Notes: generated by a model not told the origin, from the sequence alone. A stretch of 64,000 nucleotides of DNA from Oceanimonas smirnovii ATCC BAA-899 (GCF_000381965.1 NZ_KB908454.1:62001-126000), one strand, 5' to 3'. Positions 10,256 through 20,669 are shown, numbered from the stretch's first letter. Made by a program: numbers and translations.

Positions 10256-10348
10256 TGATTGCTTTGCTATTGCACCAGCATAACATTGTGCCTTTGCGAA
10301 CATCCATGCTGATTATTGTAAGTATTTGAATTTAAATAAATAAAAAGC

Positions 10349-10364
10349 TGGCATAAAGCTTGTA
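10349..10364 (+). promoter_or_regulatory. Sigma-54 promoter of glnK-amtB
   Basis: TGGCATAAAGCTTGTA fits the -24/-12 pattern TGGCAYRnnnnTTGCW with correct spacing. The start of glnK lies 41 bases downstream. With the NtrC site this indicates induction under nitrogen limitation. Confidence 0.8.
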
Positions 10365-10386
10365 AGTATCATCCTGACTCTTTTAA

Positions 10387-10743
<357 letters not shown>

Positions 10744-10754
10744 GGGGATTTGTC

Positions 10755-11981
10755 ATGGATGCATTAACCGAAGTGAAGTTTGCCCTCGATACTTTTTACT
10801 TTCTGATGTCGGGTGTGCTGGTGATGTGGATGGCAGCGGGGTTTGCCATGCTGGAAGCCGGTCTGGTACGGGCCAAAAACACCACCGAAATACTGACCAA
10901 AAACATACTGCTGTTTGCCATTGCCTGCACCATGTATCTGCTGGTGGGCTATTACATCATGTATGTCAATAACGCTGAAGGCGGTGTCATGCCAAGCTTA
11001 GGCGGCCTGATTGGCAATGTGGCTGAAGGCGCGGATCATGCCCTTGAGTCTGATTTTTTCTTTCAGGTGGTATTTGTCGCAACCGCCATGTCCATTGTTT
11101 CCGGTGCCGTGGCCGAGCGCATGAAATTATGGGCCTTTCTTGCCTTCAGCGTCGTTATGACCGGCTTTATCTATCCGGTAGAAGGCTACTGGACCTGGGG
11201 CGGCGGTTTTCTTTCAGAGTGGGGGTTCACTGACTTCGCCGGCAGCGGTATTGTGCACCTGGCCGGTGCGGCCGCCGCTCTGGCAGGTGTGCTGCTGCTG
11301 GGTGCACGTAAAGGCAAATATGGCAAGCATGGCGAAGTGCACCCCATTCCCGGCTCCAACATGCCGCTGGCGACCCTGGGGACTTTTATCTTATGGATGG
11401 GCTGGTTTGGTTTTAACGGTGGATCTCAGCTGCTGGTGTCTGATGTCGAGAACGCCACCGCCGTAGCCAAAATCTTTGTGAACACCAACGCCGCTGCCGC
11501 TACCGGTGCCATTGGTGCGCTGCTGGTCACCAAGCTGACCTGGGGCAAGGCCGATCTTACCATGATCCTCAACGGTGCCCTGGCGGGCCTGGTTGCAATT
11601 ACCGCCGATCCCTTATCGCCCGGACACTTGTGGGCAGCCTGCATCGGTTTGCTGGCCGGCGTGCTGGTGGTGTATGCCATTGTCGGGCTGGACCGGTTGC
11701 GTATTGACGACCCCGTGGGTGCCATATCTGTTCATGGTGTATGCGGTATGCTGGGCCTGATGCTGGTGCCGGTGGCCAATGGTGAGGCCAGTTTCCTTGT
11801 TCAGCTGGCAGGCATACTGGTGATTGGCGGCTGGTCTTTTGTAATGAGTTTGCTGGTCTGGTTCGGGCTCAAGCGCACCATGGGCATTCGTGTTGGAGAG
11901 GAAGAAGAGCTGTCGGGCATGGATCAAATTGACTGTGGCATTGATGCCTATCCTGAGTTTGTGACGCTCAAGCCCCGTTAA
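10755..11981 (+). CDS. amtB: Ammonium transporter AmtB
   Basis: A 408-aa inner-membrane ammonium channel that works as a trimer blocked by GlnK. Amt features are visible: FWLMAAGFAMLEAGLVRAKN-like N-terminus (VMWMAAGFAMLEAGLVRAKN), FQVVFVATAMSIVSGAVAERM, the GIVHLAGA and ISVHGVCG segments carrying the pore histidines, and about 11 hydrophobic helices. There is no obvious cleavable signal peptide. The C-terminal tail (GEEEELSGMDQIDCGIDAYPEF) matches the conserved part that couples to GlnK. Confidence 0.96.
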   Translation: MDALTEVKFALDTFYFLMSGVLVMWMAAGFAMLEAGLVRAKNTTEILTKNILLFAIACTMYLLVGYYIMYVNNAEGGVMPSLGGLIGNVAEGADHALESDFFFQVVFVATAMSIVSGAVAERMKLWAFLAFSVVMTGFIYPVEGYWTWGGGFLSEWGFTDFAGSGIVHLAGAAAALAGVLLLGARKGKYGKHGEVHPIPGSNMPLATLGTFILWMGWFGFNGGSQLLVSDVENATAVAKIFVNTNAAAATGAIGALLVTKLTWGKADLTMILNGALAGLVAITADPLSPGHLWAACIGLLAGVLVVYAIVGLDRLRIDDPVGAISVHGVCGMLGLMLVPVANGEASFLVQLAGILVIGGWSFVMSLLVWFGLKRTMGIRVGEEEELSGMDQIDCGIDAYPEFVTLKPR

Positions 11982-12016
11982 TGCCTTTACGTCACGAGGC
12001 AGTTTGTCTTGTTTTT

Positions 12017-12040
12017 GAGGAGCTTCGGCTCCTCTTTTTT
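12017..12040 (+). terminator. Rho-independent terminator of glnK-amtB
   Basis: GAGGAGC-TTCG-GCTCCTC hairpin followed by six T. Confidence 0.92.
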
Positions 12041-12102
12041 GATCCGCTGCAAAAGATCGTATTGCAGATGAAAATTTTTCTTATTTCAATACGCTTTGGT
12101 AG

Positions 12103-12151
12103 TTGATTCCCGTTATGCTCTCTGTATACTTCTAAACGTTAATTATTCTCA
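12103..12151 (+). promoter_or_regulatory. Promoter and Fur box of the Fe3+ transporter operon
   Basis: TTGATT (12103-12108) and TATACT (12125-12130) are spaced by 16 bp. CGTTAATTATTCTCA (12137-12151) is the reverse complement of TGAGAATAATTAACG, a good match to the Fur core, placed over the likely transcription start where binding would repress. Confidence 0.65.
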
Positions 12152-12172
12152 GTCAACCAAATGGAACTGTGT

Positions 12173-13186
12173 ATGACCAAAAAGTTTGTTCTCTCTGCCG
12201 CCGCTTTACTGGCATCCAGCTTTACTGCTCAGGCCTTTGCTGAAGAAGTGAACGTTTACTCCAACCGTCAGGAATTCCTGATCAAGCCCATTCTGGACAC
12301 CTTTACCGAGGAAACCGGTATTGATGTGAATGTGGTGTTTATGAAAGATGGCCTGGGTGAGCGACTGGAGCGGGAAGGACGACTGTCTCCGGCAGATCTG
12401 GTACTGACGGTGGATGTCAGCCGCCTGATGGAAGTAGTGAATGCCGATCTTACACAGCCGGTACAAAGCGATGTGCTGGAAGAGAGTATTCCGGCCCAGT
12501 ATCGTGATGCCGGTGGCAGCTGGTATGCCCTTACTACGCGTGCCCGCGCCATTTACAGTTCGGTTGACCGGGTAGGCAAGCGTGATGACATCACCTACGA
12601 AGAGCTGGCGGATCCCAAGTATAAAGGGAAAATCTGTACCCGCAGCGGCAAGCATCCCTACAATGTGGCGCTGACTGCCTCCATGATTGCCGAGCACGGT
12701 ACCGAATACACCAAAAACTGGCTGCAGGGCCTGAAAGACAACCTGGCACGCAAGCCTCAGGGTGGTGACCGCGATCAGATCAAGGCCATTCATGATGGTG
12801 TGTGCGATTATGCCCTGGGCAACAGCTATTACTATGGCGTCATGCTGACCAACGACGATCAGCGTGAGGCAGCCGAGTCCGTTTATATCAACTTCCCCAA
12901 TCAGGATGGTCGCGGCACGCATGTGAACATCTCTGCGGTAGCCATGGCCAAGCATGCCAAGAACAAGGACGCCGCTCTTAAATTGATGGAATTCCTGGCC
13001 GGTGATGAAGCCCAGCACCTGTATGCTTCTGCCAACCATGAATATCCGGTTAAGCCGGGTGTGGAACCGTCCGAGCTGGTAAAAGGCTGGGGTGACTTCA
13101 AATCCGATACTCTGCCGCTGGCCGATGTGGCCAAACATGCCAAAGACGCGATCAAGCTGGTAGACGAAGTGAAATACGATCTGTAA
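12173..13186 (+). CDS. fbpA: Fe3+ ABC transporter, periplasmic substrate-binding protein
   Basis: A ferric-iron binding protein of the FbpA/AfuA/FutA family. The ATG at 12173 (MTKKFVLSAAALLASS) starts a clear signal peptide cleaved after AQAFA; an ATG four codons earlier is less suited. The mature protein opens EEVNVYSNRQEFLIKPILDTF, typical of the family, and contains the tyrosine pair NSYYYG near residue 225 that coordinates iron in homologues. Followed by the permease and ATPase genes in the order binding protein, permease, ATPase. Confidence 0.9.
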   Translation: MTKKFVLSAAALLASSFTAQAFAEEVNVYSNRQEFLIKPILDTFTEETGIDVNVVFMKDGLGERLEREGRLSPADLVLTVDVSRLMEVVNADLTQPVQSDVLEESIPAQYRDAGGSWYALTTRARAIYSSVDRVGKRDDITYEELADPKYKGKICTRSGKHPYNVALTASMIAEHGTEYTKNWLQGLKDNLARKPQGGDRDQIKAIHDGVCDYALGNSYYYGVMLTNDDQREAAESVYINFPNQDGRGTHVNISAVAMAKHAKNKDAALKLMEFLAGDEAQHLYASANHEYPVKPGVEPSELVKGWGDFKSDTLPLADVAKHAKDAIKLVDEVKYDL

Positions 13187-13222
13187 AAAGACGGGGGTAG
13201 ATTCCCCCGCTTTGAGTAGTAA

Positions 13223-14845
13223 ATGAAAAGACATGGTTGGACGGTCAGTAGCTGGGTCATTGCCCTGATACTGACCTTGCCGGTTCTGGCATTGGTTATT
13301 GAAGCCCTGTTGCCCGCAGAAGACATCTTCCGTCATCTGTGGGCTTCTGTGCTTCCTGCTTATATTGGCAATACTTTCTGGCTGGTGCTGCTGGTGATGG
13401 GGCTCAGTCTGTTATTTGGTCTGCCTGCGGCCTGGCTGATGGCCATGTGCGAGCTGCCCGGCAAGCGCATACTGCAATGGGCACTGATATTGCCTCTGGC
13501 CATGCCTTCCTACATTGTCGCCTTTGTTTACACCGATTTGTTCGATTATTCAGGGCCGGTACAGCAGGCCCTGCGGACCTGGTTTGGCTGGCAGTCGGCC
13601 ACTGACTATTTCTTTCCTCCCATTCGCACCCTGGGGGGCGCTGCCCTGGTGATGGGGCTGGTGCTTTATCCTTATGTTTATCTGCTGGGGCGCACCGCCT
13701 TTCTGGAGCAGTCTACCAGTCTTATTCAGTCCAGCCGGCTGCTGGGGTGCACGCCCTGGCAAAGTTTTCGACGGGTCAGTCTGCCGCTGGCGCGCCCTGC
13801 GCTGGCGGTAGGGTTGTCGCTGGTGGCAATGGAAACCCTGGCTGAATTTGGTACCGTGAATTTCTTTGCGGTCAATACTCTGACCACAGCGGTATACGAC
13901 ACCTGGCTGGGCTACGGCAGTCTGCAGGCGGCAGCCAAGATCTCCGCCATTATGCTGCTGGTGGTGGTGCTGTTGCTGAGCATGGAGCGCATGAGCCGCA
14001 AGCGTCAGCAGGTATTTCAGAAAAGCATGGGCCACGAGCAGGACAGCGGCTACCGGCTTGCCGGAGGTCGCAAGTGGGCAGCGCTGGCGTTTTGCTGGAG
14101 CCTGGTGGGGCTGGGCTTTTTACTGCCCTTTGGTATTTTGTGTTATCACGCCGTGCGTTATTTTGATCAGGCCTGGAACAGCCGTTTCTTTGAATACAGC
14201 CTGAACAGTCTGGTGCTGTCTGTGGTGGTGGCTGTGCTGGCGCTGATGGTAGCGCTGCTGCTGGGCATGACTCACCGTTTAAAAGGTAAACGCTACACTG
14301 TGCTGCCCATGCGGCTGGCGTCCATGGGCTACGCGCTGCCGGGCACAGTGCTGGCCATTGGTGTGCTGGTACCACTGACCATGCTGGACTTTGCCATTAA
14401 CGATATGGCGCTGTGGTTTCATCTGCCTGAGCCGGGCCTGCTGCTCACCGGCACCATGACGGCCATCGCCTTTGGTTATCTGGTGCGTTTCGGCGCCATG
14501 GCCATCGGTGCGGTAGAAAGCAGCCTGAACAAGGTGTCGCCGTCTCTGGACATGGTAACCCAGACCATGGGCTACGGCCCGGCAGCCATGATCAAGCGTG
14601 TGCATCTGCCACTCATTCGTAAGGGCATGCTGGCCGGCGCCCTGCTGGTCTTTATTGAATGCATGAAAGAGCTGCCGGCAGCCCTGCTGCTGCGCCCCTT
14701 TAACTTTCAGACACTGGCCACTTATGTCTATCAGTTTGTGTCCGACGAGCAGCTGGAGCTGGGGGCGCTGCCCGCTATCGTGATTGTGCTGGTAGGCCTG
14801 ATACCGCTGATTTTTCTCAACCGTTCACTGGAGCAACATCACTGA
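13223..14845 (+). CDS. fbpB: Fe3+ ABC transporter, permease
   Basis: A 540-aa inner-membrane permease made of two fused transmembrane halves of about six helices each, as in the FbpB/AfuB/SfuB family. EAA-like loops that contact the ATPase are visible in each half: LGCTPWQSFRRVSLPLARPA near residue 175 and MGYGPAAMIKRVHLPLIRKG near 450. Its stop TGA overlaps the ATG of the ATPase gene (TGATG), which indicates translational coupling. Confidence 0.93.
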   Translation: MKRHGWTVSSWVIALILTLPVLALVIEALLPAEDIFRHLWASVLPAYIGNTFWLVLLVMGLSLLFGLPAAWLMAMCELPGKRILQWALILPLAMPSYIVAFVYTDLFDYSGPVQQALRTWFGWQSATDYFFPPIRTLGGAALVMGLVLYPYVYLLGRTAFLEQSTSLIQSSRLLGCTPWQSFRRVSLPLARPALAVGLSLVAMETLAEFGTVNFFAVNTLTTAVYDTWLGYGSLQAAAKISAIMLLVVVLLLSMERMSRKRQQVFQKSMGHEQDSGYRLAGGRKWAALAFCWSLVGLGFLLPFGILCYHAVRYFDQAWNSRFFEYSLNSLVLSVVVAVLALMVALLLGMTHRLKGKRYTVLPMRLASMGYALPGTVLAIGVLVPLTMLDFAINDMALWFHLPEPGLLLTGTMTAIAFGYLVRFGAMAIGAVESSLNKVSPSLDMVTQTMGYGPAAMIKRVHLPLIRKGMLAGALLVFIECMKELPAALLLRPFNFQTLATYVYQFVSDEQLELGALPAIVIVLVGLIPLIFLNRSLEQHH

Positions 14846-15909
14846 TGGCGGCACTGACAATTCACGACATTTGTTGCAGTTATAACGGCAAGCCGGTGCT
14901 TGATGGCCTGTCGCTTAATGTGGAACGTAATGAGATCATGTGTCTGCTGGGTGCCAGCGGCTGCGGCAAGACCACACTATTGAAAGCCGTAGCCGGCTTG
15001 CTGCCGGTCACCCAGGGTGAAATTACCATTAATGATCAGCAGGTCAATGGTGGCGGTCAGGCGACGGTGCCGGAGCAGCGCAATATCGGCATGATTTTTC
15101 AGGATTATGCGCTGTTTCCTCATCTTGATGTGGCGCAAAACGTTGCTTTTGGTCTGCAAAGCAAAGAAAGCAACAAGGCGCTCATTCAGCGCCGGGTCAA
15201 GGAAGTGCTGGAGCTGGTTAATCTGGCCGGACTTGGTGATCGTTATCCGCACCAGCTTTCCGGCGGTCAGCAGCAGCGGGTGGCCATTGCCCGGGCATTA
15301 ATCTGCCAGCCCCAGCTGATGCTGCTGGATGAGCCATTTTCCAATATCGACACTCAGGTGCGTATGCGTCTGATTGGAGAAATACGCACCCTGCTGAAAG
15401 AGCAGGGCATCAGTGCCATCTTTGTGACTCACAGCAAGGAAGAAGCCTTTGCTTTCTCCGACAAGCTGGCGCTGTTCCGGGAAGGGCAAATTGAGCAGGT
15501 GGGCCGGCCGCAAACCCTGTATCAGCATCCGCAAACGCCCTTTGTGGCCGACTTTCTCGGCCAGAGTAACTATGTTCCGGCCACGGTGCATAACCGCCAT
15601 ACCCTGGTTACTCCCATCGGTCCCATTGAAAGCCAGGTGGAGCTTGATGCCGAGCCGGGCAGTGAAGGCCGTTTGCTGCTGCGTCCGCGCCAGATACAAC
15701 TGACCGAGCATGAACAGGGCAATGGCCGCGTGCTGGAGCAGCAGTTTCTTGGTGCCCATACCCGCTGCCTGGTGGAATGCCATGGGCTGACCCTTGAAGT
15801 AAGTATTAACGAGCCGCTGCCTGCTGTCAGCCGGGTACAGGTAAGTGTAACCCCACATGCTCTGACCTTTTTTTCTGAACAAGCCCAGCGCCGGCAGGCA
15901 GTCGCTTAA
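14845..15909 (+). CDS. fbpC: Fe3+ ABC transporter, ATP-binding protein
   Basis: A 354-aa ATPase that energises the permease. Walker A GASGCGKTT, Q-loop FQDYALFPH, signature LSGGQQQR, Walker B LMLLDEP and the H-loop VTHSKEEA are all present within the first ~200 residues. The C-terminal ~130 residues form the OB-fold regulatory domain usual in FbpC/PotA-type ATPases. Confidence 0.94.
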   Translation: MAALTIHDICCSYNGKPVLDGLSLNVERNEIMCLLGASGCGKTTLLKAVAGLLPVTQGEITINDQQVNGGGQATVPEQRNIGMIFQDYALFPHLDVAQNVAFGLQSKESNKALIQRRVKEVLELVNLAGLGDRYPHQLSGGQQQRVAIARALICQPQLMLLDEPFSNIDTQVRMRLIGEIRTLLKEQGISAIFVTHSKEEAFAFSDKLALFREGQIEQVGRPQTLYQHPQTPFVADFLGQSNYVPATVHNRHTLVTPIGPIESQVELDAEPGSEGRLLLRPRQIQLTEHEQGNGRVLEQQFLGAHTRCLVECHGLTLEVSINEPLPAVSRVQVSVTPHALTFFSEQAQRRQAVA

Positions 15910-15913
15910 CAGC

Positions 15914-15950
15914 GGGACTGGGGGCTGAAACCCAGTCCCTAATCCCTGTT
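15914..15950 (+). terminator. Hairpin behind fbpC made of a G/C-run repeat
   Basis: GGGACTGGG (15914-15922) and CCCAGTCCC (15931-15939) form a stem followed by TAATCCCTGTTTTTG. It resembles a terminator and is built of the same short repeat found at 7538, 9783, 21661 and 39153. Confidence 0.5.
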
Positions 15951-15994
15951 TTTGTTGTTATATTAGGCTCTTTCGAAGTAACGGATAAGCCATC

Positions 15995-16897
15995 ATGAAA
16001 GCACAAGCCGGCATTTGTGCCGAACCCAATCTGCATGCCCATTACCTGTTCCTGAATATAGTGCCGGGCAGTCACGCTGCCGTAACAGCCGCGCTGGCCC
16101 GGCTGCCCGCCTTGTGGCGTGAGCTGGAAAGCAGCTATGCCGACGCCGCTTTTTCCGGCCTGGTAGCCATTGGTAACCGGGTCTGGGATAACCTCTATCC
16201 TGATGACCGCCCGCCCGAACTGACCGCCTTTCCCGCGCAGGGAGACGCTGCACCGGAAACTCCGGCCGATCTCTTTGTACAATTGCGAGCCGACCGGCTG
16301 GATGTGGCCTATATCGGCGTTCAGCGGGTAATGGCGCTGCTGGCCGGGCTGGTGAACGTGCAGGACGAGCGCCAGGGCTTCCGTTATCTCGACTGTCGCG
16401 ATATGACCGGCTTTGTGGACGGCACCGAAAACCCGCAAGGCGAAGACAGAGCCAGCGTGGCACTGCTGGCTGATGGCCCCTTTGCCGGCGGCAGCTATGT
16501 GCATGTGCAGCGTTTTCATCACCGTATGAACCGCTGGCAAAAGCTGAGCCTGTCGTCGCAGGAAGCCATTTATGGCCGCACCAAGGCCGACAATATTGAA
16601 TTTGCTTCCTCCGACAAGGCACCCACCGCCCACACCAGGCGCACCAGCCTGAAAGACGAAACGGGCCGCAGCATGGAAATTCTGCGCCAGAGCATGCCCT
16701 GGGGCAGCGCCACCGAGCAGGGGCTGGTATTTATTTCCTGTTGCAATACGCCGCGCCACTTTACCGCCATGCTGGAAAGCATGTACCGCAAAGACAACAA
16801 CGGCCATTTTGATCATTTAACGTTGTTTACTGAGGCCAAAACCGGCGCGGCGTTTTTCGCGCCGTCGGAAGACTGGCTGGAACGGGCAGGGGACTGA
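15995..16897 (+). CDS. yfeX: DyP-type heme peroxidase, YfeX type
   Basis: A 300-aa dye-decolorising peroxidase of class B. The signature GFVDGTENP spans residues 139-147, with catalytic D142. H213 (PTAHTRRTS) is the expected proximal heme ligand and R231 (SMEILRQS) the distal arginine; these agree with YfeX positions within one residue. No signal peptide or Tat motif, so it is probably cytosolic. It follows the ferric transporter operon, suggesting a link to iron or heme metabolism, though a hairpin separates them. The in vivo substrate is not known for the family. Confidence 0.9.
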   Translation: MKAQAGICAEPNLHAHYLFLNIVPGSHAAVTAALARLPALWRELESSYADAAFSGLVAIGNRVWDNLYPDDRPPELTAFPAQGDAAPETPADLFVQLRADRLDVAYIGVQRVMALLAGLVNVQDERQGFRYLDCRDMTGFVDGTENPQGEDRASVALLADGPFAGGSYVHVQRFHHRMNRWQKLSLSSQEAIYGRTKADNIEFASSDKAPTAHTRRTSLKDETGRSMEILRQSMPWGSATEQGLVFISCCNTPRHFTAMLESMYRKDNNGHFDHLTLFTEAKTGAAFFAPSEDWLERAGD

Positions 16898-16899
16898 AC

Positions 16900-17055
16900 T
16901 GCAGCTGAAAGCTGTCAGCCCGAAGCTGGAAGCAACCCGTCTGGCAATTAAGTTAGTAACCAGAACTTATGGTGTGGCTTGAGATGAATAAAAACGGCGC
17001 TATACAAAAGCAACCGCTTATTCTTTCTGGCTTCCAGCTTCCAGCTTCCGGCTCG
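16900..17055. repeat. AGCT-rich intergenic repeat pair between yfeX and argR
   Basis: AAGCTGTCAGCCCGAAGCTGG near 16908-16929 and the opposite-strand form GGCTTCCAGCTTCCAGC near 17030-17048 flank the gap between the converging genes. They belong to the AGCTGTCAGCT family also seen at 21753, 49854 and 50060 and may pair as a weak bidirectional hairpin. Confidence 0.4.
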
Positions 17056-17064
17056 CCGCAGGCG

Positions 17065-17529
17065 TCAGACGTATTGCTCGAACAGCTCCAGCACACTCTG
17101 GTGCAGCTCTTCGATGGGGGTTTCCATGGTGGGCGTGATGAAGATGGTGTCATCGCCGGCAATGGTGCCGAGAATGCCTTCGGCCCGGCCCAGAGAGTCG
17201 AGCATGCGGGCAATCAGCTGGGCTGCGCCCGGGCTGGTGTGGATCACGATCAGCGCACTGTTATGGCCCACGTCCAGCACCAGGTTCTTCAGCTGGCTGC
17301 TGGAAGTAGGCACGCCCAGCTCCACCGGCAGGCAATAGACCATTTCCATCTTGGCATTGCGGGTGCGCACAGCGCCGAACTTGCTCAGCATGCGCGACAC
17401 CTTGGACTGGTTAATGTTTTCAAACCCCAGCTCCTGCAGGGCATTAACGATTTCCGCCTGAGAGCCGAAACGCTCCTCTTTCAGCAGCGCCTTGAACGCC
17501 TTGACCAGCTGTTCCTGTTTTTCGTTCAT
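17065..17529 (-). CDS. argR: Arginine repressor ArgR
   Basis: A ~154-aa arginine-dependent hexameric repressor. The N-terminal winged helix contains [31 protein letters not shown]; the C-terminal oligomerisation and arginine-binding domain contains [18 protein letters not shown] and [10 protein letters not shown]. The start at 17529 ([16 protein letters not shown]) gives the family length; an ATG at 17565 ([12 protein letters not shown]...) would add 12 residues and has a comparable upstream GGA, so the choice is not certain. Divergent from the arginine transporter it probably controls. Confidence 0.95.
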   Translation of the reverse strand: MNEKQEQLVKAFKALLKEERFGSQAEIVNALQELGFENINQSKVSRMLSKFGAVRTRNAKMEMVYCLPVELGVPTSSSQLKNLVLDVGHNSALIVIHTSPGAAQLIARMLDSLGRAEGILGTIAGDDTIFITPTMETPIEELHQSVLELFEQYV

Positions 17530-17610
17530 TTTTTGCAGTCGACCAAGCGTGAGTGAATGGGGCATATTGTCTATCCGTTATAGGGTTTTATCAAGGAATA
17601 GTCATTTATC

Positions 17611-17661
17611 TTGCATAAAGATGCAAAATTAGCTTGCATTAACAATATTGCAAAATAAAAT
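17611..17661. promoter_or_regulatory. ARG-box-like operators between argR and artP
   Basis: TTGCATAAAGATGCAA (17611-17626) fits the ARG-box layout TGnAT-n4-ATnCA. A second, less symmetric site TTGCATTAACAATATTGCAA (17634-17653) overlaps a possible artP promoter, TTGCAT (17634) and TAAAAT (17656-17661) with 16 bp spacing. Two adjacent boxes between argR and an arginine transporter fit ArgR control of both directions. Confidence 0.6.
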
Positions 17662-17698
17662 CAGCCAAAGACTCTGACGAATGAAGTGAATATAGCGC

Positions 17699-18436
17699 AT
17701 GGGCATAGAATTCAGCGGCATAAACAAGTCCTGGTCTGGTCAGGAAATTTTAAGCCAGGTTTCGCTGCAATGCGATGCCGGAGAGACATTAGTGCTGCTT
17801 GGCCCTAGTGGAGCAGGAAAAAGCTCTTTGCTTCGGTTGATGAACCTGCTGGATATTCCGGACTCCGGCACTTTGGCGATTGCCGGCGAGCAGTTCAGCT
17901 TTCCTGCCGATAACAATGGCCGGCTGTCAAAGCGGGCGCAGCTGCTGCGAAGCAAGGTGGGCATGGTGTTTCAGCAATATCACCTCTGGCCACACCTCAC
18001 TGTTGAGCAAAACCTGCTGGAAGCGCCCTGCAAGGTATTGGGCATGAGCAAGGCAGAGGCTCAGCAAAAAGCGGTGCAACTGCTGACGCAGTTAAAGCTG
18101 GCCGACAAGCGCCATGCCTGGCCCGGTGCGCTTTCCGGCGGGCAGCAGCAACGGGTGGCGATTGCCCGGGCGCTGATGATGAACCCCGATGTCTTGTTGT
18201 TTGACGAGCCTACGGCTGCGCTGGATCCGGAAATTACCAAAGAAGTGGCCGAGATCATTTTACAGCTGCGTAAAACCGGCATTACTCAGGTTATAGTGAC
18301 CCACGAAGTGAATTTTGCCCGCCGGGTAGCCACCAGGGTGGCCTATCTCGAGCAGGGTAAGCTGGTGGAATACGGCGATGCCGGCTTGCTTGACCATCCT
18401 CAGACCCAGCGTCTGGCGGAATTTCTGACTCATTAA
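17699..18436 (+). CDS. artP: Arginine ABC transporter, ATP-binding protein
   Basis: A 245-aa polar-amino-acid ABC ATPase. Walker [11 protein letters not shown]-loop [11 protein letters not shown], signature LSGGQQQR and Walker [14 protein letters not shown] are present. First gene of an artPIQM cluster, 14 bases before the binding-protein gene. The sequence [17 protein letters not shown] matches ArtP rather than GlnQ or HisP. Confidence 0.93.
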   Translation: MGIEFSGINKSWSGQEILSQVSLQCDAGETLVLLGPSGAGKSSLLRLMNLLDIPDSGTLAIAGEQFSFPADNNGRLSKRAQLLRSKVGMVFQQYHLWPHLTVEQNLLEAPCKVLGMSKAEAQQKAVQLLTQLKLADKRHAWPGALSGGQQQRVAIARALMMNPDVLLFDEPTAALDPEITKEVAEIILQLRKTGITQVIVTHEVNFARRVATRVAYLEQGKLVEYGDAGLLDHPQTQRLAEFLTH

Positions 18437-18449
18437 TAAGGACATACTC

Positions 18450-19190
18450 ATGAAAAAGACCCTGTTGTCTGTTGCCCTGCTGGCCACCTTTGGCAGTACT
18501 GCTGCTCTGGCCGATGAAGTAAAGTTTGTGACCAACGCCGCTTACCCTCCCTTTGAGTTTGTTGATGACAACAACGAAATGCAGGGCTTTGACATTGAGC
18601 TGGCCAAGGCCCTGTGTGAGGTGGCGGAGCTGGAGTGCAGCTTTCACAATCAGGCCTTTGACAGCCTGATCCCCAGCCTCAAGTTCAAGCGTTATCATGC
18701 TGCCATTGCCGCCATGGACATCACCCCCGAGCGTGCCGAGCAGGTAGACTTCAGTGATATTTATTACGAAAACTCTGCGGTATTTGTGGCCCCGAATGAC
18801 AAGTTCAGCAGCATTGATGAGCTGAAAGGCCTGACCGTGGGGGTGCAGAACGGCACTTCCCACCAGAAATACATTCAGGACAAGCTGGAAGGTGAAGGCC
18901 TGAAGCCGCGCCCTTACCAGAGTGTGCAGGACGGTCTGCTGGACATGACCAACGGCCGCATTGAAGCCGTGTTTGCCGATACTGCCGTGGTAGGCGACTG
19001 GCTGGGCAAAAACACCGGCTATGAAGTGGTAGGCGAGGCGGTGACCGACGACAACTACTTCGGCACTGGTTTTGGTATTGCCGTGACCAAGGGCAACCAG
19101 GAACTGCTGAACAAGCTGAACCAGGGCCTGGCCGAGCTGAAGGAAAACGGCACCTACGACCGCCTCTACAGCAAGTACTTCCCCAAATAA
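18450..19190 (+). CDS. artI: Arginine ABC transporter, periplasmic binding protein
   Basis: A 246-aa solute-binding protein. The signal peptide ends at AALA-DE; the mature chain begins [29 protein letters not shown], the classic start of family 3 binding proteins. It also resembles ArtJ; only one copy is present here. Arginine is inferred from cluster type and the adjoining argR. Confidence 0.92.
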   Translation: MKKTLLSVALLATFGSTAALADEVKFVTNAAYPPFEFVDDNNEMQGFDIELAKALCEVAELECSFHNQAFDSLIPSLKFKRYHAAIAAMDITPERAEQVDFSDIYYENSAVFVAPNDKFSSIDELKGLTVGVQNGTSHQKYIQDKLEGEGLKPRPYQSVQDGLLDMTNGRIEAVFADTAVVGDWLGKNTGYEVVGEAVTDDNYFGTGFGIAVTKGNQELLNKLNQGLAELKENGTYDRLYSKYFPK

Positions 19191-19191
19191 G

Positions 19192-19839
19192 ATGATGAAT
19201 CATTTATTGAATGCCGGCCTGATGACCCTCGGGCTGGCATTGGTATCGCTGGCGGTGGGCATGGTGCTCGCCGTTTTGCTGTGCGGTGCCGAGATGAGTC
19301 GCTGGCGGCTGCTTCGGCTGCCGGCCTTTGCTCTGACAACCGTGCTCAGAGGCCTGCCGGAAATTCTGGTGGTGTTCTTTATTTACTTCGGCTCGACTCA
19401 GGTATTGTTCCTGTTAACCGGTGAATATATTGAATTCAGCCCCTTCTGGTGCGGTGTCACCGCGCTGTCGTTGCTGTTTGCGGCTTATGCCGCGCAAACC
19501 CTGCGAGGGGCGCTCAATGCGGTTTCCCGGGGCCAGCGTCAGGCGGCGCAGGCACTGGGGTTACCCGCGCTTTACAGTTTTTTTTATATCGTGCTGCCGC
19601 AAACCTGGCGGCATGCACTGCCCGGCCTCAGCAACCAGTGGCTGGTGCTGCTGAAAGACACGGCGCTGGTATCCCTGATTGGCGTGCATGATCTCATGCA
19701 TCAGGCCAAATCGGCGGCGGCCAGCACCTACGAGCCTTTTACCTGGTATGCGCTGGCGGCCCTGATTTATCTGGCCATTACTTTGGTCAGCCAGCAGGGG
19801 CTGAAACGGCTGCAGGCGAGGGTAACCCGCTATGACTAA
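19192..19839 (+). CDS. artQ: Arginine ABC transporter, permease ArtQ
   Basis: A 215-aa permease with about five membrane helices and an EAA loop ([30 protein letters not shown]). The ATG at 19192 lies one base after the artI stop. It overlaps artM by 8 bases, indicating coupled translation. Confidence 0.92.
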   Translation: MMNHLLNAGLMTLGLALVSLAVGMVLAVLLCGAEMSRWRLLRLPAFALTTVLRGLPEILVVFFIYFGSTQVLFLLTGEYIEFSPFWCGVTALSLLFAAYAAQTLRGALNAVSRGQRQAAQALGLPALYSFFYIVLPQTWRHALPGLSNQWLVLLKDTALVSLIGVHDLMHQAKSAAASTYEPFTWYALAALIYLAITLVSQQGLKRLQARVTRYD

Positions 19840-20509
19840 ATTACTGGATTACGGACTGACCCTGCTGGAAGGTCTGCAGATCACCCTGCTGATCACCGGT
19901 GCCGGTTTATTGCTGGGGCTGGTCATTGCCCTGGTGCTGACCTGGGTGCTGGACAAGCGGGTGCCGCTTGCCCACTGGCTGGCAGAAGGCTACTTGCTGC
20001 TGATCACCGGCACACCGCTGCTGGTGCAGATTTTTCTGATCTATTACGGGCCGGCCCAGTTTGACTGGATCAAGCAAAGCTGGGCCTGGACCTATTTGCG
20101 TGAGCCCATGTTCTGCGCCATTCTGGCCCTGGGCATGAATGCCGGCGCCTATACCTGCCGGCTGTTCAAAGGCGCGCTGGATGCGGTGCCGAAAGGGGAA
20201 ACCCTGGCCTGCCGGGCGCTGGGCATGAATGAATGGCAGACCTTAAGCGTCAAGCTGCGTCATGCCATGCGCCGGGTGATCCCGGCCTATTCCAATGAGG
20301 TGGTGCTGGTACTGAAGGGCAGCTCGCTGGCCAGTACCATCTCCATTATGGACATAATGGGTCTGGCCCAGCGCATCAATGGTCAGACCTACGACACCCT
20401 GGCGGTGTTCGGCGTGGCCGGTGCCATCTATCTGCTGATGAACAGCCTGCTGACCTGGTTGTTCCGCCTGCTGGAACAGCGCGCGCTGGCGTTTCAGCAG
20501 CAGGGGTAA
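19832..20509 (+). CDS. artM: Arginine ABC transporter, permease ArtM
   Basis: A 225-aa permease partner of ArtQ. The EAA loop [21 protein letters not shown] and the helix [21 protein letters not shown] are typical of His/Glu/Gln/Arg permeases. Last gene of artPIQM. Confidence 0.92.
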   Translation: MTKLLDYGLTLLEGLQITLLITGAGLLLGLVIALVLTWVLDKRVPLAHWLAEGYLLLITGTPLLVQIFLIYYGPAQFDWIKQSWAWTYLREPMFCAILALGMNAGAYTCRLFKGALDAVPKGETLACRALGMNEWQTLSVKLRHAMRRVIPAYSNEVVLVLKGSSLASTISIMDIMGLAQRINGQTYDTLAVFGVAGAIYLLMNSLLTWLFRLLEQRALAFQQQG

Positions 20510-20669
20510 CGCGTGTCGGCGTAGCACAACCGCGCTGCTGTTGCGTGCTGCGTTGGCTCACAGAACCATAACATTTGATTGGCCTGGGCATTGTGTTTGA
20601 ACGGCTGTTTCGCTATTTTGCTAAAGCCCAGGAAACGTATAACTATTCAATTATAAACGGAGTTCAGTT

